From contig JAKIMF020000005.1 in NCBI GenBank assembly GCA_022605425.2, forward strand, positions 406,501 through 470,500: a stretch of DNA of 64,000 bases, written 5' to 3'. The position numbers and the translations under genes are program-made. Of this stretch, positions 1 through 10,734 are shown one piece after another. The first letter of the stretch is position 1, and every line of letters starts with the position of its first letter. Source of the stretch: Hamiltosporidium tvaerminnensis (taxonomy: Eukaryota > Microsporidia > Dubosqiidae). The notes under the pieces are model-generated. The model did not search any database. It saw only the letters and a list, made by a program, of their open reading frames with translations, and was not told the origin of the DNA.

Positions 1-474
1 AAATATAAAAAAGAACGTAGAGAAATAGTGAGTTGGTCTGATGAAGAAATAGATGCACTACAAAAAGGTGTTGAAAAATATGGATACGGTAAATGGAAAG
101 CAATTTTTCTCGATCTCGACTTCAAATTTCATACATCACGAAATCCTTCGGATTTAAAAGATAAATACCGACTACTTACCAAAAAGACATCGTATTATGC
201 GCTAAAAAAACAAGATTTTGTTGTGGTAGATAATGAATGGAATTATCTTACAGACTCTCTTGGTAAGTATGATGTCTATAAAGAAAAGTTTCCGCATGAT
301 GCATGTGAAAGAGCAGCTATTTTACACTGTAAAAGTACGTTAGATGGTAGTATTATTAGACTAATGAGTCTTTCTAATCAGTCTGTAATGCATGTGTATG
401 AGGTGTTTATAATAGAAGAAGGTTGTAATAAATACAAAGTAAGAAAAATATCTACACTTACTCGGTCAACATAG
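1..474 (+). CDS. Myb/SANT (telobox-type) DNA-binding protein, C-terminal part
   Basis: The frame is open from base 1 with no in-frame start, so the N-terminus lies outside the window; the GTG at 28 is an internal Val codon. The visible protein begins with a Myb/SANT helix set: an SWSDEE start, then KYGYGKW, then a third helix reading DLKDKYRLL. That third helix resembles the telobox (VDLKDKWR) of telomere-repeat binding factors, so binding of double-stranded telomeric DNA in the nucleus is the likeliest role. About 95 residues follow the Myb domain without any domain I recognise. A C-terminal Myb is the usual arrangement in such factors, although here it is followed by a longer tail. A general Myb-like transcription factor is the alternative. 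The stop is TAG at 472-474. Confidence 0.75.
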   Translation, partial: KYKKERREIVSWSDEEIDALQKGVEKYGYGKWKAIFLDLDFKFHTSRNPSDLKDKYRLLTKKTSYYALKKQDFVVVDNEWNYLTDSLGKYDVYKEKFPHDACERAAILHCKSTLDGSIIRLMSLSNQSVMHVYEVFIIEEGCNKYKVRKISTLTRST

Positions 475-689
475 CTTTTCAAATTAAAATTTTTATTTTA
501 ATTTATTTAATTGTAATATATCGTATTGTATAATATTTAAAAGGATTATAATTTATTGTTGAAGAATTATGTTGTTACAATCTATTGAAGTTTTATTCAA
601 GTGAATTACATTGTTGTTTAATTAGTTATATTGTTAAACCGTTAAAATATTAAACTATAAAGATTAAATCGTTTAAAAAATATTTTTTT

Positions 690-1388
690 TAATGAAATTC
701 TGGTTTAATATGCTTTTCACTCGTTTATTTATATTCTTCTGCCTCTTTAACCTCATACTTTCCTCTTCTAGATCCGAGTCTTTTATACTACTGTCTTTTG
801 GTTTAGTATAGTTCCCCCATATGAAATAAACGATGTATTATTTCGTGTTTTAAAACATTTAACTCTATATTTCTCGTTACTAGATTGTCATAAAGGGTAT
901 GTTAGTTCTTCGTATATCCTGCTTTTTAATAATACATAGATGCTCTTTTATAGCTCTCTTTGGCATTTGGTTCTGAATCAAGTTCTCTTCGTCGAACTGA
1001 GAACTTGTTTCGACTGTCTTTTTAAGTACTATTGATTGAATGTATGTCTCTATATTTTTGGGTATTTGTTCTTTTTTGGATATATCATATGGTAATCCAT
1101 CAGAATACTGAGCTGTGTTATCACATAATAAACTATTTTAATATAATTTTATACACAGCCCTCGATAAATAGCTAAGAAACAGTGATTTTTTTGGTTTTG
1201 CAGTTGCAACTGCTCAAGGTGTATCTTATGAAATGATTCGTAGTTTACCGAGAGACATTGTAGTTTTACTTTTATCCAAAACAAACATATCGGGTCTATT
1301 TTTGTGAATTTTTATATCAGTTTTTATCTTGAGGCCCACTCATTTCCGGTGACTCATCCATTGCAAATACTAAGTATTTTGTATAAAA
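690..1388 (-). mobile_element. Family L retrotransposon relic (3' end, endonuclease region)
   Basis: Read on the minus strand, this stretch follows the 3' part of the long L copy (about 52350-53040). It has the endonuclease core with an RPDMFVLDK motif, then the KTVE segment, an acidic EEE stretch with VKEV-like residues, and the 3' end reading close to CCAGAATTTCATTAAA. Stops and indels are frequent, so it is dead. It is 5'-truncated, as expected of target-primed reverse transcription. It keeps the RPD motif that the long copy has lost (NSSD there), which helps identify the domain as a restriction-like endonuclease. Boundaries are approximate. Confidence 0.7.
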
Positions 1389-2172
1389 AAAACAACTACA
1401 TTTTTTAAAAGAAATGACATGTTTTATATTTTTTTCATGAAATTAACTCGGTCAAATAAATATTTTTTACTTAAAAAAACAACACACTTTTTAAAATAAA
1501 AGCAAGTGTTGTATTTTTTCATGACGTTAAGACGATTTTAAGTTTAAGATAAATAAATTCTTCCCGACACTCCATTGGTATTCCCTACGATACCCAAATA
1601 TAAAAAACTTTCATCCAAAATGGGCGTCACGCCAATTAAAAGGCGTGCTATTCGCATTAAGTTCGTGATATGGAATGTATCGTAGGTCAAAACCCACCTG
1701 AGCGCACTCAAAACTATGCAGCAATTTAACTTATGTTAGAATTTGGAAACATGAAATTTTCTAGCTATAATATATCTTGGCGACTTACATGGAAATCATC
1801 AAGATAGTGCAAAGTCATATCCACAAGCATAACCTGCTACTTAGCTTTCCTAAATTTAAAGTTTTTTTATTTTTTTCACAGGCGCTAAGTCTTCTAACCT
1901 GAGTGAGCAAAGCCAGGTTAGATACTTTACATAGAAATTAACTACAAATTCAACAGCGGTCTGCAATTTAGCGACATAAAAAAATACAAAATAAATTTTT
2001 AGAAAATAGTCCGCCATTTCTTTAATTCTTTCTCTTCATACAAAATCCATGGAACAACCGAAATTCTAATGTGGTTTTATTTCTACTAAAAATCCAAAAA
2101 GTGATCTTCACATCAATTTCATGTCTTCATTGCCACCAAAGACTTTAAATTGTGGTTATCCTTCCTCCATCT
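1389..2172 (-). mobile_element. Family U element, decayed, head-to-head with the next copy
   Basis: The minus strand matches the 745-bp U unit from its start (near 2172, ATGGAGGAAGGATAACC) through TTAGAAGACTTAGCGCC and the CATGGAAAT/AGGT segments to its 3' end near 1455. A second, poorer copy of only the 3' end (AACAACTACA to TTTCATGAAATTAA) lies at 1389-1450. Divergence is heavy but the order of matching blocks is kept. The unit runs away from the neighbouring plus-strand copy that starts near 2212. Confidence 0.7.
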
Positions 2173-2211
2173 TAATAAATAGAAGCATAAATATTTGTAA
2201 AATATATTTTT

Positions 2212-3178
2212 AATAGAGGAGGATACCAAAACTAAAGACTTTTAGGCAATCATTTGGTACACATTATGTCAAATTCCTCATTTAGATTTTAAGTAGAATT
2301 AAAACCATAGTAAATTTTAGGTCGTTACATGGTAATTTATATATCGAGGATGATTTGTATGAATGATGAAAATTTTTCTACAAAGTTTTCTTGTATTTTT
2401 TATGTCATGGGATTAGAAACCACGATTTAAATTGAAGGTAATGTATTTAAAGGCATGGAGACCTAGCTTTACTCTCACAGGTTAGAATAATTAACGCCTA
2501 GAAGCCACAAAAACCCTTTATTTATAACGACATTCTACCAAGTCCTATGTTCTTGTTGGTATTACATTTCAACGTCTATGTAGATTTTATATAAGTCGCC
2601 GAGATATATCTTTTCCAAGAAGTATATTCGGTTGGGTAGGTGTAGACTGGTTAGGAACGTTACTGATCCCGAAGGAGTCCAAGATAAGTTTCAACCTGCA
2701 ATTAAACACCGATTTACCCACCAAGCCGTGCGAAAAACTGGCTTGGTGAATTCTTTGCTTGTCGTAAGCGGGGACTAAAGGAAATTGGTCCTCCAGGCTG
2801 GAGTTAGGCGAAGGGCTAACAACCCACCCACTAAAACCACCTTGTTAATAAACCCAAAAAAGTAAACGAACCCACTAAGAAAAGACCGTTGGGCGGCATT
2901 ACTGAGGGAGGGCAAGGCTCTTGCAGAGCTTTAGTACCGAAAATGAATGAATTAAAGACCGATAATGAATATTAACGAGCATCAGGCAATTAACCTATCC
3001 TATTTAATGGGTATAAGCCTCTTTGCATGAAAAGCTGCGGAGTAAATGTATAATTGAGGATAAAGATGGAATATCAACGGAGCAGTTATTTATGTTAAAT
3101 CATTGGCAAGTGCAAATCATGAAATAAATGTAGTACATGCCACTTTTTTTCAAACTATGTGATATTTATGCAATAAAA
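2212..3178 (+). mobile_element. Family U element, decayed, interrupted by an S element
   Basis: Plus-strand U copy starting at GAGGAGGATACC and running through GGCATGGAGACCTAGC, GGTATTACATTTC and GAGATATATCTT. It is then broken by the S element at 2714-2949. The U sequence resumes with ATAATGAATATTAACGAGC and GGAGCAGTTATTTATGTTAA and ends after ACATGCCAC. This nesting shows that the S insertion is younger than this U copy. Confidence 0.7.
2714..2949 (+). mobile_element. Family S short element with 14-bp target-site duplication
   Basis: A 236-bp unit, clearly richer in G and C than its surroundings, carrying the family core GGCTTGGTGAATTC, TTGCTTGTCGTAAG, GGCGAAGGGCTAACAACC and GGGCAAGGCTC. 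It ends in an ATG-rich tail. It is flanked by AATTAAACACCGAT (2700-2713) and AATTAAAGACCGAT (2950-2963), which match at 13 of 14 positions. The core hairpin GTCG/CGAC is partly eroded here. Confidence 0.85.
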
Positions 3179-3210
3179 AATAAATTTACCGTTCCTATTT
3201 GATAATTAAT

Positions 3211-3470
3211 CATTTCTCTGATACCCTTTCATACTTTTAATTTGCTTCGGTTTCATAATTTACCTATATTTCCTACCCCAATCTAATCTTCATTTCTCTG
3301 CTACCCTTTCATACTTTTAATTTGCTTCGGTTTCATAATTTACCTATATTTCCTACCCCCATCTAATCTTCATTTCTCTGCTACCCTTTCATACTTTTAA
3401 TTTGCTTCGGTTTCATAATTTACCTATATTTCCTACCCCCATCTAATCTTCATTTCTCTGCTACCCTTTA
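3211..3470 (+). repeat. 80-bp tandem repeat upstream of Sm F
   Basis: Three near-identical 80-bp copies start at 3211, 3291 and 3371 (each begins CATTTCTCTG), followed by a 20-base partial copy at 3451-3470. The first two full copies differ at only a few positions. Each full unit contains a run of four or five C (CCTACCCC), resembling the CCC motif found before microsporidian start codons. The array ends about 30 bp before the Sm F start, so it may be a multiplied promoter segment. Confidence 0.95.
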
Positions 3471-3493
3471 CTATTATTCTTTTGTATTTTTAA

Positions 3494-3496
3494 CCC
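3494..3496 (+). promoter_or_regulatory. CCC motif of Sm F
   Basis: TAACCCTTTATTA sits directly before the ATG, with seven bases between CCC and the start codon. It matches the CCC initiator-like motif described for microsporidian genes and supports 3504 as the start. Confidence 0.7.
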
Positions 3497-3503
3497 TTTA
3501 TTA

Positions 3504-3752
3504 ATGGACATTTTAATAAAACCAGATAAAGAAAATCCTAAACAATTTTTAGCAAGAAATATTGGAAAAAACATAACAGTAAATTTAAAATGGGGTCAAG
3601 AATATACTGGTATACTTATAAGTGTAGATGAATATTTTAATTTACATCTTAAAAACTGTAAAGAAAAAGAAGGAGATGTAATAAAAGGAGATGTTGGGGA
3701 AATAGTTATACGGTGTAATAATGTAAGGTACATTGCTGAACATAATTTGTAA
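3504..3752 (+). CDS. SNRPF: Small nuclear ribonucleoprotein Sm F
   Basis: An 82-residue Sm-fold protein. The Sm1 motif (about residues 17-49) reads GKNITVNLKWGQEYTG then VDEYFNLHL. The Sm2 motif (about 63-78) reads GEIVIRCNNVRYI. LKWGxEY in Sm1 and RCNN in Sm2 are the signature of Sm F and distinguish it from LSm6, which has LNSG and RGNN. Sm F joins the seven-member Sm ring that assembles on U1, U2, U4 and U5 snRNAs, so splicing is retained in this organism even though no intron is needed for any intact gene here. Length is close to the usual 80-90 residues. The gene lies between an 80-bp tandem array upstream and a 72-bp array that begins at its stop codon. Confidence 0.93.
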   Translation: MDILIKPDKENPKQFLARNIGKNITVNLKWGQEYTGILISVDEYFNLHLKNCKEKEGDVIKGDVGEIVIRCNNVRYIAEHNL

Positions 3753-4010
3753 AAGAAAATTAAAATATTATATTTTTTAATGGTAAAGTCAAAGGAAGAA
3801 TAAGAAATAATTTTTAACAGGAAATATATTATTAAAATATTATATTTTTTAATGGTAAAGTCAAAGGAAGAATAAGAAATAATTTTTAACAGGAAATATA
3901 TTATTAAAATATTATATTTTTTAATGGTAAAGTCAAAGGAAGAATAAGAAATAATTTGTAAAAGGAAATATATTATTAAAATATTATATTTTTTGTTTGG
4001 AAAGATTGTA
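3731..4010 (+). repeat. 72-bp tandem repeat overlapping the Sm F 3' end
   Basis: Units recur at 72-bp spacing (TAAAATATTATATTTTTT at 3761, 3833, 3905 and 3977); the fourth is degenerate after 3995. The last bases of the gene (ATAATTTGTAAAAG around the stop) reappear at the end of the third unit, near 3952. The array therefore seems to have grown by duplicating the gene's 3' end and 3' untranslated region. Confidence 0.9.
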
Positions 4011-4146
4011 AGAAGATTTAGAAATAATTTGGAAAATAAAAATTATAATTTAATACTATGTTTTTGAAAAGATGAAAATAAAAATTGAATTAAAAAACAA
4101 AAAAAGTAATTTATTAATAATAATATATTTGTAAATTCCTGTCTAT

Positions 4147-4299
4147 TTATAAATACTTTAATAATTCTTCTAATTCTATTTTTGTAATGTCATTTAAATC
4201 TTCTTCATTATCATCTAAAAAATTATAAATAAATTTCTGTGCCTCGTCTGTTGATATCTTTTTAGAAGTGATAAGTTCAAAACTTATAGATTTATCCAT
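4147..4299 (-). CDS. Unrecognised 50-residue protein
   Basis: A clean frame of 50 codons plus stop (TAA at 4147-4149) begins MDKSISFELI and ends ELLKYL. The composition is acidic (NEEDLNDITKIELEELL), with two probable amphipathic helices and no membrane segment or signal peptide. Support for a real gene comes from the CCC motif at 4307-4309, seven bases before the ATG, the same spacing as in Sm F and VMA13. I do not recognise the family. It converges with Sm F across the 72-bp repeats. Confidence 0.6.
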   Translation of the reverse strand: MDKSISFELITSKKISTDEAQKFIYNFLDDNEEDLNDITKIELEELLKYL

Positions 4300-4306
4300 A
4301 AAGAGA

Positions 4307-4309
4307 GGG
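4307..4309 (-). promoter_or_regulatory. CCC motif of the 50-residue gene
   Basis: On the minus strand TTTTTACCCTCTCTTT precedes the ATG, with seven bases between CCC and the start. It decides the start at 4299. Confidence 0.6.
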
Positions 4310-6239
4310 TAAAAACATTATTTTTATAATATATCTTAAAATGAATCCGACAAATATCATCTGACTTTGTTTATTAGAAATAAAAAAAGGTAGAAAGATA
4401 AAAAAATTTTACAATTTATTTAAAAAGAATATATTTTTAACAAAATATTAACAATTATTAAAAATAAAAATTTCTTATAATTTATATTCAAAACTTTACT
4501 ACTTCATTTACTACTATGTTAAGTGTAATAATAGATATTACTTTTAAATTATAATTTTCTAATATATTATAGATTATCTTCTATGTTTAAAACTGATTAA
4601 TATTGTTTTTAAAGATATTAAATGTTGTATTAACAAATTATAGGTTATAATCAAGTTTATTATACTGTCAGTGATAGCTTATACAACATTATATTGTGTA
4701 CGTTGAAGATATATTCAAAAATATACTTTTTATAAATATTTATTTATTACACGAGTCAATACAAAACTATATTATAATCTTGTTTAATTTTACTTTTCAG
4801 TTTATAAATCTATTGAAATAATTTAATTTAAAATATTTTCTTTAGATTTATAAACTACAAAGTAAAATACAATGTGTATTCTTCCATTGTAATTATATTT
4901 TATTGAGCTATTTTTAAGCTTTACTTATATAAAAAAGTCCTCAATAAAAGTTTAAAATGTATGAATAGGTTTGTGGTTTTATTTGAAATGATATTAAATT
5001 AATAGAAAACGTTGTATTTTTTAAAACTGTTTAATTCTATTATTTGATATTAGAAAGAGAAGCTAAAAATGCTTGGTATTAAAAATGAATGAAGTATTAG
5101 ATGTAAGCTATGTTGATATTTCCTCATATATGATCGTATATTGCATTAGTATTAATATTGTTTATTTCTTTACATTTTCCGATTCAGTCTAATTAAAAAG
5201 ATGTTCGGTTTTTAATGGATTTTTAAAAAGCGTGTATTCTTTGTTTTTTCTGATTAGATTAAGCAAAAAGTAAAACCTATTTTAAATTTAAAATATCCAT
5301 TTCTTATATATTCTTATTTGCTGACAAACCATCTATACGACTAAACATAAGATTTATTACAATTTTAATTTTTAGAATCTTGCTAATTTTGTTCGAATAG
5401 TTTATTTACTATCATAAAACTTAAGAGTGAGAAGGAAAATACTTGTATATAAATCAATATTAATTAAATCAAATCGAATTATTATAGTTATATATATTTA
5501 CAATCGAAATATCAAAGTATAATGTTGAATATATTATGATATTGTAAGGAGCATGTCATATTCTAGATTAAATTCAAAGGTTTGTTAAATACAGGTTCAT
5601 CAAATATAATCAATCTATACATCACATATTAATTCATTACATTAAAAAAATACCATATATTTTAAGATATTGCTTTGGTTCTAGTTGAATAGAAAGCAAA
5701 ACAATCTATTCTCTTCGCATTTATACATTAAATAAACTCATAAATGTAAGAATTACCGGCTTATTTGATGATATGTTCAAGAGAAATCTTTTTTTGATAT
5801 TTTTACTTATATTCAGAAAAAACGCCACGTATAATATGCATCATCTATTTATACCAAATGATAGTTTTTTTACAAAAAAAAGTTCGATTTTATTGGAAGA
5901 TCTGGAGATAGTTGTTCTTTAAGATATGGGTTTTTCTCTGTCTAAATTCTCTTAGATATATTTTACAAGCGCCATACTTTAAAAAACCCAGTAAAAAATT
6001 ATAATAACTGAGTTATAGTTTGATTCAAAGAGTATTTGATTTACATCTACAAAAAATTATAATCTTTTAAATTTATTCTTCTAATAATTCCTTTGTGTAA
6101 TATTTTTAATTTAAAATATGCAACGCATTTTGATTATTTTGGGTTCAATACATTCAATTTTTCACTTAAGAATTATCAAAAACTGCATATCTTTTTATCC
6201 AGTGCTTTTTTCAGTGTACTTTGTACGATTTTTATATGA
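4310..6239. other. AT-rich interval without a recognisable gene
   Basis: Frames are closed in all six readings and I see no family member of L, U or S. The sequence is dominated by A and T runs. Confidence 0.5.
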
Positions 6240-7282
6240 ATTCCATTTAATTACACCTTTTATATTTTTTACTTCGTTTATTGTGAAGTCAGATATTTTC
6301 TTTATTTAGTAATATTTTCGGTTTTTTTAATAGTATTGGTTAACTATTTGTTTACTGAGTTAAAAAAAGGTAGACTTGGTATTTGTATAATCCCAGAAGA
6401 TATTAATTACATCTTTTCAGAACAAAACATAACATTTGTGCTGAGAAATGTAGTAAGTTATTAATATTGAATCATTAAAAATTATTATTTAAACATTTTT
6501 GAAGAGTTGTAGGTTTAATTTTAATAAAAATATAAATTTTCTAATTCATAATTGATCTTCAACGATCAATATTTCCTAATTCATAATTTAGGCTTATGAA
6601 AAAGCAATGTCCATCTTAAATAAAGTTTTTATTTTCTAATTTATAAATACAGTTGATGATGTTTGTAATCGTGTTTTATAGCTAGATATTTTTTAAGAAA
6701 GCTATATGATTATGTATTATGTTCAGATCATTATAAAAGTATCTATCTCTAATAAATACACCAAAGATCTTTCTTTGGTTATAGATTCTGGATTTTAAAA
6801 ACTGTGAATTATGTATAATAGAAAACCAACAATTTTCTTTAGTCTACCGATTGCTTACTATATTGATATGTCGGTATTTACTGTGAGATAGATAATAAAA
6901 TACATCCCATCTATTCGATGAGAACTTCTTATGTTTCTTAATTCATTTTCTGTATTAAATTCTTTTGAATTTACATGAAGTCTTCATCAAAAGAAAATAA
7001 GTTTATTTTCATGTATATGAATAAATTCACACACCTTTCAACCTAAAAAGCTTTCATTCTTTGTTTCTAATAATTTTGTTTTATTATGTACTTATTTAGT
7101 TTTTATTTTTAGCAATATAGGTCATCTAAAGTCTTGGAATTTGATAATTCGGTGGAAGTAGAAATGAAAATTGTCCCGTTTGAATTGCTTATTGATTCGG
7201 ATTTTTTAAAATTGGTAAATAATAATTTGCAATTGTTAAACCCTACGGTTTACCGCTGTATTTGTCTATGTTTCAAACTTTG
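6240..7282 (+). pseudogene. Decayed gene, possibly Hus1-like (9-1-1 clamp)
   Basis: A frame without Met runs to 6460 and ends in RLGICIIPEDINYIF then SEQNITFVLRNV, directly followed by GTAAGT. A second frame at 7113-7282, directly preceded by TTTTTAG, reads LEFDNSVEVEMKIVPFELL then DSDFLKLVNNN and stops at TGA. The two pieces together resemble the first half of Hus1: a hydrophobic helix, then an L.I.P..INYI strand, then the EVxLE..LL segment. The gap between the pieces is about 650 bp and could be an unusually long intron or inserted DNA. Downstream codons continue only with frameshifts (LLACLEVSKSVQIVLYRF at about 7330-7383). No start codon or CCC motif is visible. The Hus1 call rests on memory of the fold and is tentative. 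Confidence 0.35.
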
Positions 7283-8473
7283 AATATCGTTTTCATCAAA
7301 AACTCTTGCGCTCGAAGTATAAATAATCTACTAGCTTGTCTAGAGGTTTCAAAGTCCGTACAAATAGTGCTCTATCGATTTTATATGGCTCTTTGGTTTA
7401 TAAACTTTATTGAGCAAAAAATATAACGAGAATGTTGTTGATCGCCGACAAAATTAACTTTTAATTTATTTCATTATTTAAATATTTTTTCACAAAAAAA
7501 CAAAGATTCTAGAATAACCTTCATATATTTAAATTTAGAAATACTCTAGCTTCTTGAGCTGTTTTAAATCAATAGTCAATTCAAAATAAAAAGATTCAGA
7601 AATATTATAATTTTTTGTTTAAAATTTGACCTATTAGGCAACTTTTCATAGCTAAAAGCTTATATCGATAAATTTTATATATTACATACATTATATTCAA
7701 CTAAGAATCTACTGATATATCATTAAAATTCGAAATTAAAAATGTAAATCTAAATGTTTTATTATTGTTGTTTATTGTATAATTTAAGAAAGAGTTGAAA
7801 CAGATTTATTAAACAAAAAAATGTTTTTCAATTCCGAGGAATAAATGTTAATATTTGCTTTTTTATACCTTTTTGCAAGTATTTATTAATTAATATATCT
7901 TTCTATTAGTTTACAAACAATAACACTTCGTTCTATTTATGTGTACTTAACTGATTTGTCCTAAAAAACCCTCAGTTATTAGCCTAATACTGCCATGATT
8001 TTTCGATTATAATTTTTATTGGTTTTTTTTCGTTTTTCTAAAAATTTGGTTTTTCAGTACCTAAAACACGGATTAGGATTTAAAAAAAAGCCTATTTTTA
8101 GAATCTTCTAAAAAATCTAAAATATATAATTAGATATTTATCAATATTGATTTTAGCTCTAACATTTTAAACAATCATGATTATTTTAAGTTTAGTTAAT
8201 TATAAAAATATTATTGGTTTGGATCAGATATATTATTTATATTATTATAACGGATATAATCTTATGAACTAAATACTTATACTTCTGTCTAATATTAAAA
8301 CCCAAAATTTCAAGTTACGCAGTCTTCCACATATAAAATAATCAATTAGTCTTGTAAAAAATTCTAATATTTGTTTCCTAATTTTTACGCGCTTCGTTTC
8401 AAAGTATAATTAATTTAACGGATTTTTAACATATAAAAATAAAATATATCAATTAAACATTATTTATTTATAT
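7283..8473. other. AT-rich interval, no intact gene
   Basis: The first 150 bases may be the tail of the decayed gene before it. The rest shows no open frame of interest and no known repeat family. Confidence 0.45.
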
Positions 8474-8743
8474 TTAAGCATATAAAGTCAACTCGGCACG
8501 TCTAAAATGCGCGGTTACGGCACTACCAGACATACCTTCTTTCATTATTGCACTTGAATTACCTGAAGCAGACGTTCCTCCTGTACCGTTAGCACCACTC
8601 GTACCATTAGCACCACCTGTACTATTACCTTCTTTTGTACTTGAACTCTCTTTTTTACTGCTACTACTCTTACTAGGTTCTGCATATACAATATTAATAA
8701 CACACAAAAGTATGATTAATAAAATATGATAAATTTTCTGCAT
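8474..8743 (-). CDS. Small secreted Ser/Gly/Asn-rich protein, copy 1
   Basis: An 89-residue protein. Residues 1-21 form a signal peptide (basic start MQKI, hydrophobic core LLIILLCVINIV, cleavage after VYA). The middle is low complexity: Ser- and Lys-rich (KSSSSKKESSSTKEG), then GGANGTSGANGTGG with possible N-glycosylation sites. The end is FRRAELTLYA. A paralogue at 17870-18190 shares the signal peptide and the C-terminus but not the exact middle, so the two ends seem constrained and the linker free to vary. No function is known to me; secretion to the cell surface, spore wall or host is inferred. No CCC motif precedes it; instead a TATA-like AAAGTATAAATATG lies about 20-35 bases upstream. 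Confidence 0.75.
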   Translation of the reverse strand: MQKIYHILLIILLCVINIVYAEPSKSSSSKKESSSTKEGNSTGGANGTSGANGTGGTSASGNSSAIMKEGMSGSAVTAHFRRAELTLYA

Positions 8744-8930
8744 GACCTCTCGTCTACAGACATATTTATACTTTATTTTTTGCTGGAAAAACGTATTACG
8801 TTTTTTTACTCCTTTATTTTTAATAAAATATAATAAAATATAATAAAATGAATAAATTAATAATTATATTTCATATCAAATTTTATTTTTGTTATCTGGC
8901 CAATTAAGCTTATTAAATTTTGTTTTATCT
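8744..8930 (-). promoter_or_regulatory. Upstream region conserved between the two small secreted genes
   Basis: Read toward the gene, both loci share CCAATTA(A/G), GATATGAAAT, AATT(C)ATT(T)ATTC, AAAACGTA and AAAGTATAA(A/T)TATG in the same order. Conservation over roughly 170 bp outside the coding region points to a shared promoter or to duplication of gene plus promoter. Confidence 0.55.
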
Positions 8931-10734
8931 AAGGTTTATTGTAAAATTATCAAATTAAATAATTTTATTGACCAATAAAATGTAATATAATACACTATAA
9001 TATAAAAAATCTTTATTTGTTCTTTTACAAAATTTTAATTCTGTTGATATCAGTTAGTATAACTGATTAATATGAATTACAATGTTGATATGAAGTTGCA
9101 ATTGTAATTTAAGTTTTATCTTCACGAAGCATAGTAATTCGTTAGTTTAATAAACAGATAATTTACCTCATTCTAGGATTCTTTTATGTTTAATTTATTA
9201 ATTGCTATCTTTTTTTAAATATTAAATAGTATCGAACGAGATTTTAATGATCACAAAAGTTTTTAATAATTAAAAAACAAGATTTCTGTAAATTATGTGT
9301 TTATTTAATCGATTATATATCTTCAAAAAATACACAATGTCTTCTTGATGTAACGTGCATACCAGTAATAATTTATACATGAAATATTAATTTCATATTC
9401 TAGTTTCTGTTCTCATAACTGCGATAGAAGAATCTTTTTAGTTTAGCAAATTATAAGTACCGCGAATTATACAAAAATGGTCCATTTTTTATTTTTAATA
9501 TTGAGTTTGATTTATAATAAGATGACCACAGAACGTTTAGATTGTAGAGTTCAACTTAAGTTTCTAGCTAAAAAAACATAGGAAACCACCTGATACTCTA
9601 AAATTAGGTTTTTTCATTTAAATATGTATTTTAATAAAGCAATTAAATATATATCAGCACCTCTAGATTCCGTTGAATTGTCAAATTTAGAATAAATTCA
9701 TGTTTTCCATAGTTAAAACATCTTTCCTTGTTTAAATAAAGAATTTAAGTCAAAGATAAAAGTTTAATCGTATAAATTAAAAAATCACTTCTAAATTTAC
9801 AATTATGAATGCTTAAGAAAGTCGGGTGGAATTTAATCCTTTGAAAACTTTATCCATAGGTTGAATAAAAATTACAATTAATATCTAAAACACAACAAGG
9901 TAAAATGTATACCGAATTATAGCAATATAGATAACATGAACTCATATAAGTCTCTTAGATCTGATAATATTCTTTTATCCAAAAGAAGATTTAAGAATAA
10001 TTTTTTTAGCTAAAAAAAGTTTGTTTTATATAATAAGCGCGGGGAGATGTAAAATTTAACGGAAATTTTTGTCAAACAAGCGAAAATTTTAGGGTTAAGC
10101 ATTATCTGCTGCAATAGCACATAAAGAATAATTTTTTAGTATTTATATAGTCAAAAACAGAAAACTAAATATAAAATGTTTATCGTGTCATATTTAATAC
10201 TGTGATTGTGGTTTGATTCATAAATAAGTAAATTAAATATATTATCGTTAAGATACGTGATTATCCTCTAATTTGACATAAAAGCCTTTTATTAATTAAT
10301 ACAATTCGATTTGAATGTAACAAAACATCACATTAGACGGTTAATGCATTACTTTATTCAGTGCCATAAACCATTAATTTATATTGTGTTTAAACATATT
10401 TCAGATAATCTTTGTTTGTTAAACGTATTTTTTAACTAAGATTGCGATAATTCTATCTAAAATATTAGATAAGAAAAAAGATACAAATTCAGTTGAAATT
10501 TATTGGCCTTTCGATACTTATTATTGTTTATTCAATAGAAGTACCATCTTTCTATAAACAATCTAAAAGTTATATTTATTTCATGACATTAACCAGTTCT
10601 AGGTTTTACATTAATAATTATTCTGCAAAATATTATCGCCATCTCTTAGCTAAGCACATCAAGAATCTTTCCCTCATAAATTTATAATGGCCATATAATA
10701 AGCTGCGAAACTATCTAAAGTTCTTACTTTTGTT
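8931..10734. other. AT-rich interval, no gene seen
   Basis: A 64-codon frame at 10493-10687 has low-information composition and no CCC motif; I treat it as chance. No repeat family recognised. Confidence 0.45.

Noticed and set aside
8835-8865. ATAAAATATAAT short tandem repeat as an origin or regulatory element
   Set aside because: Only about three short units in generally AT-rich DNA; likely slippage.
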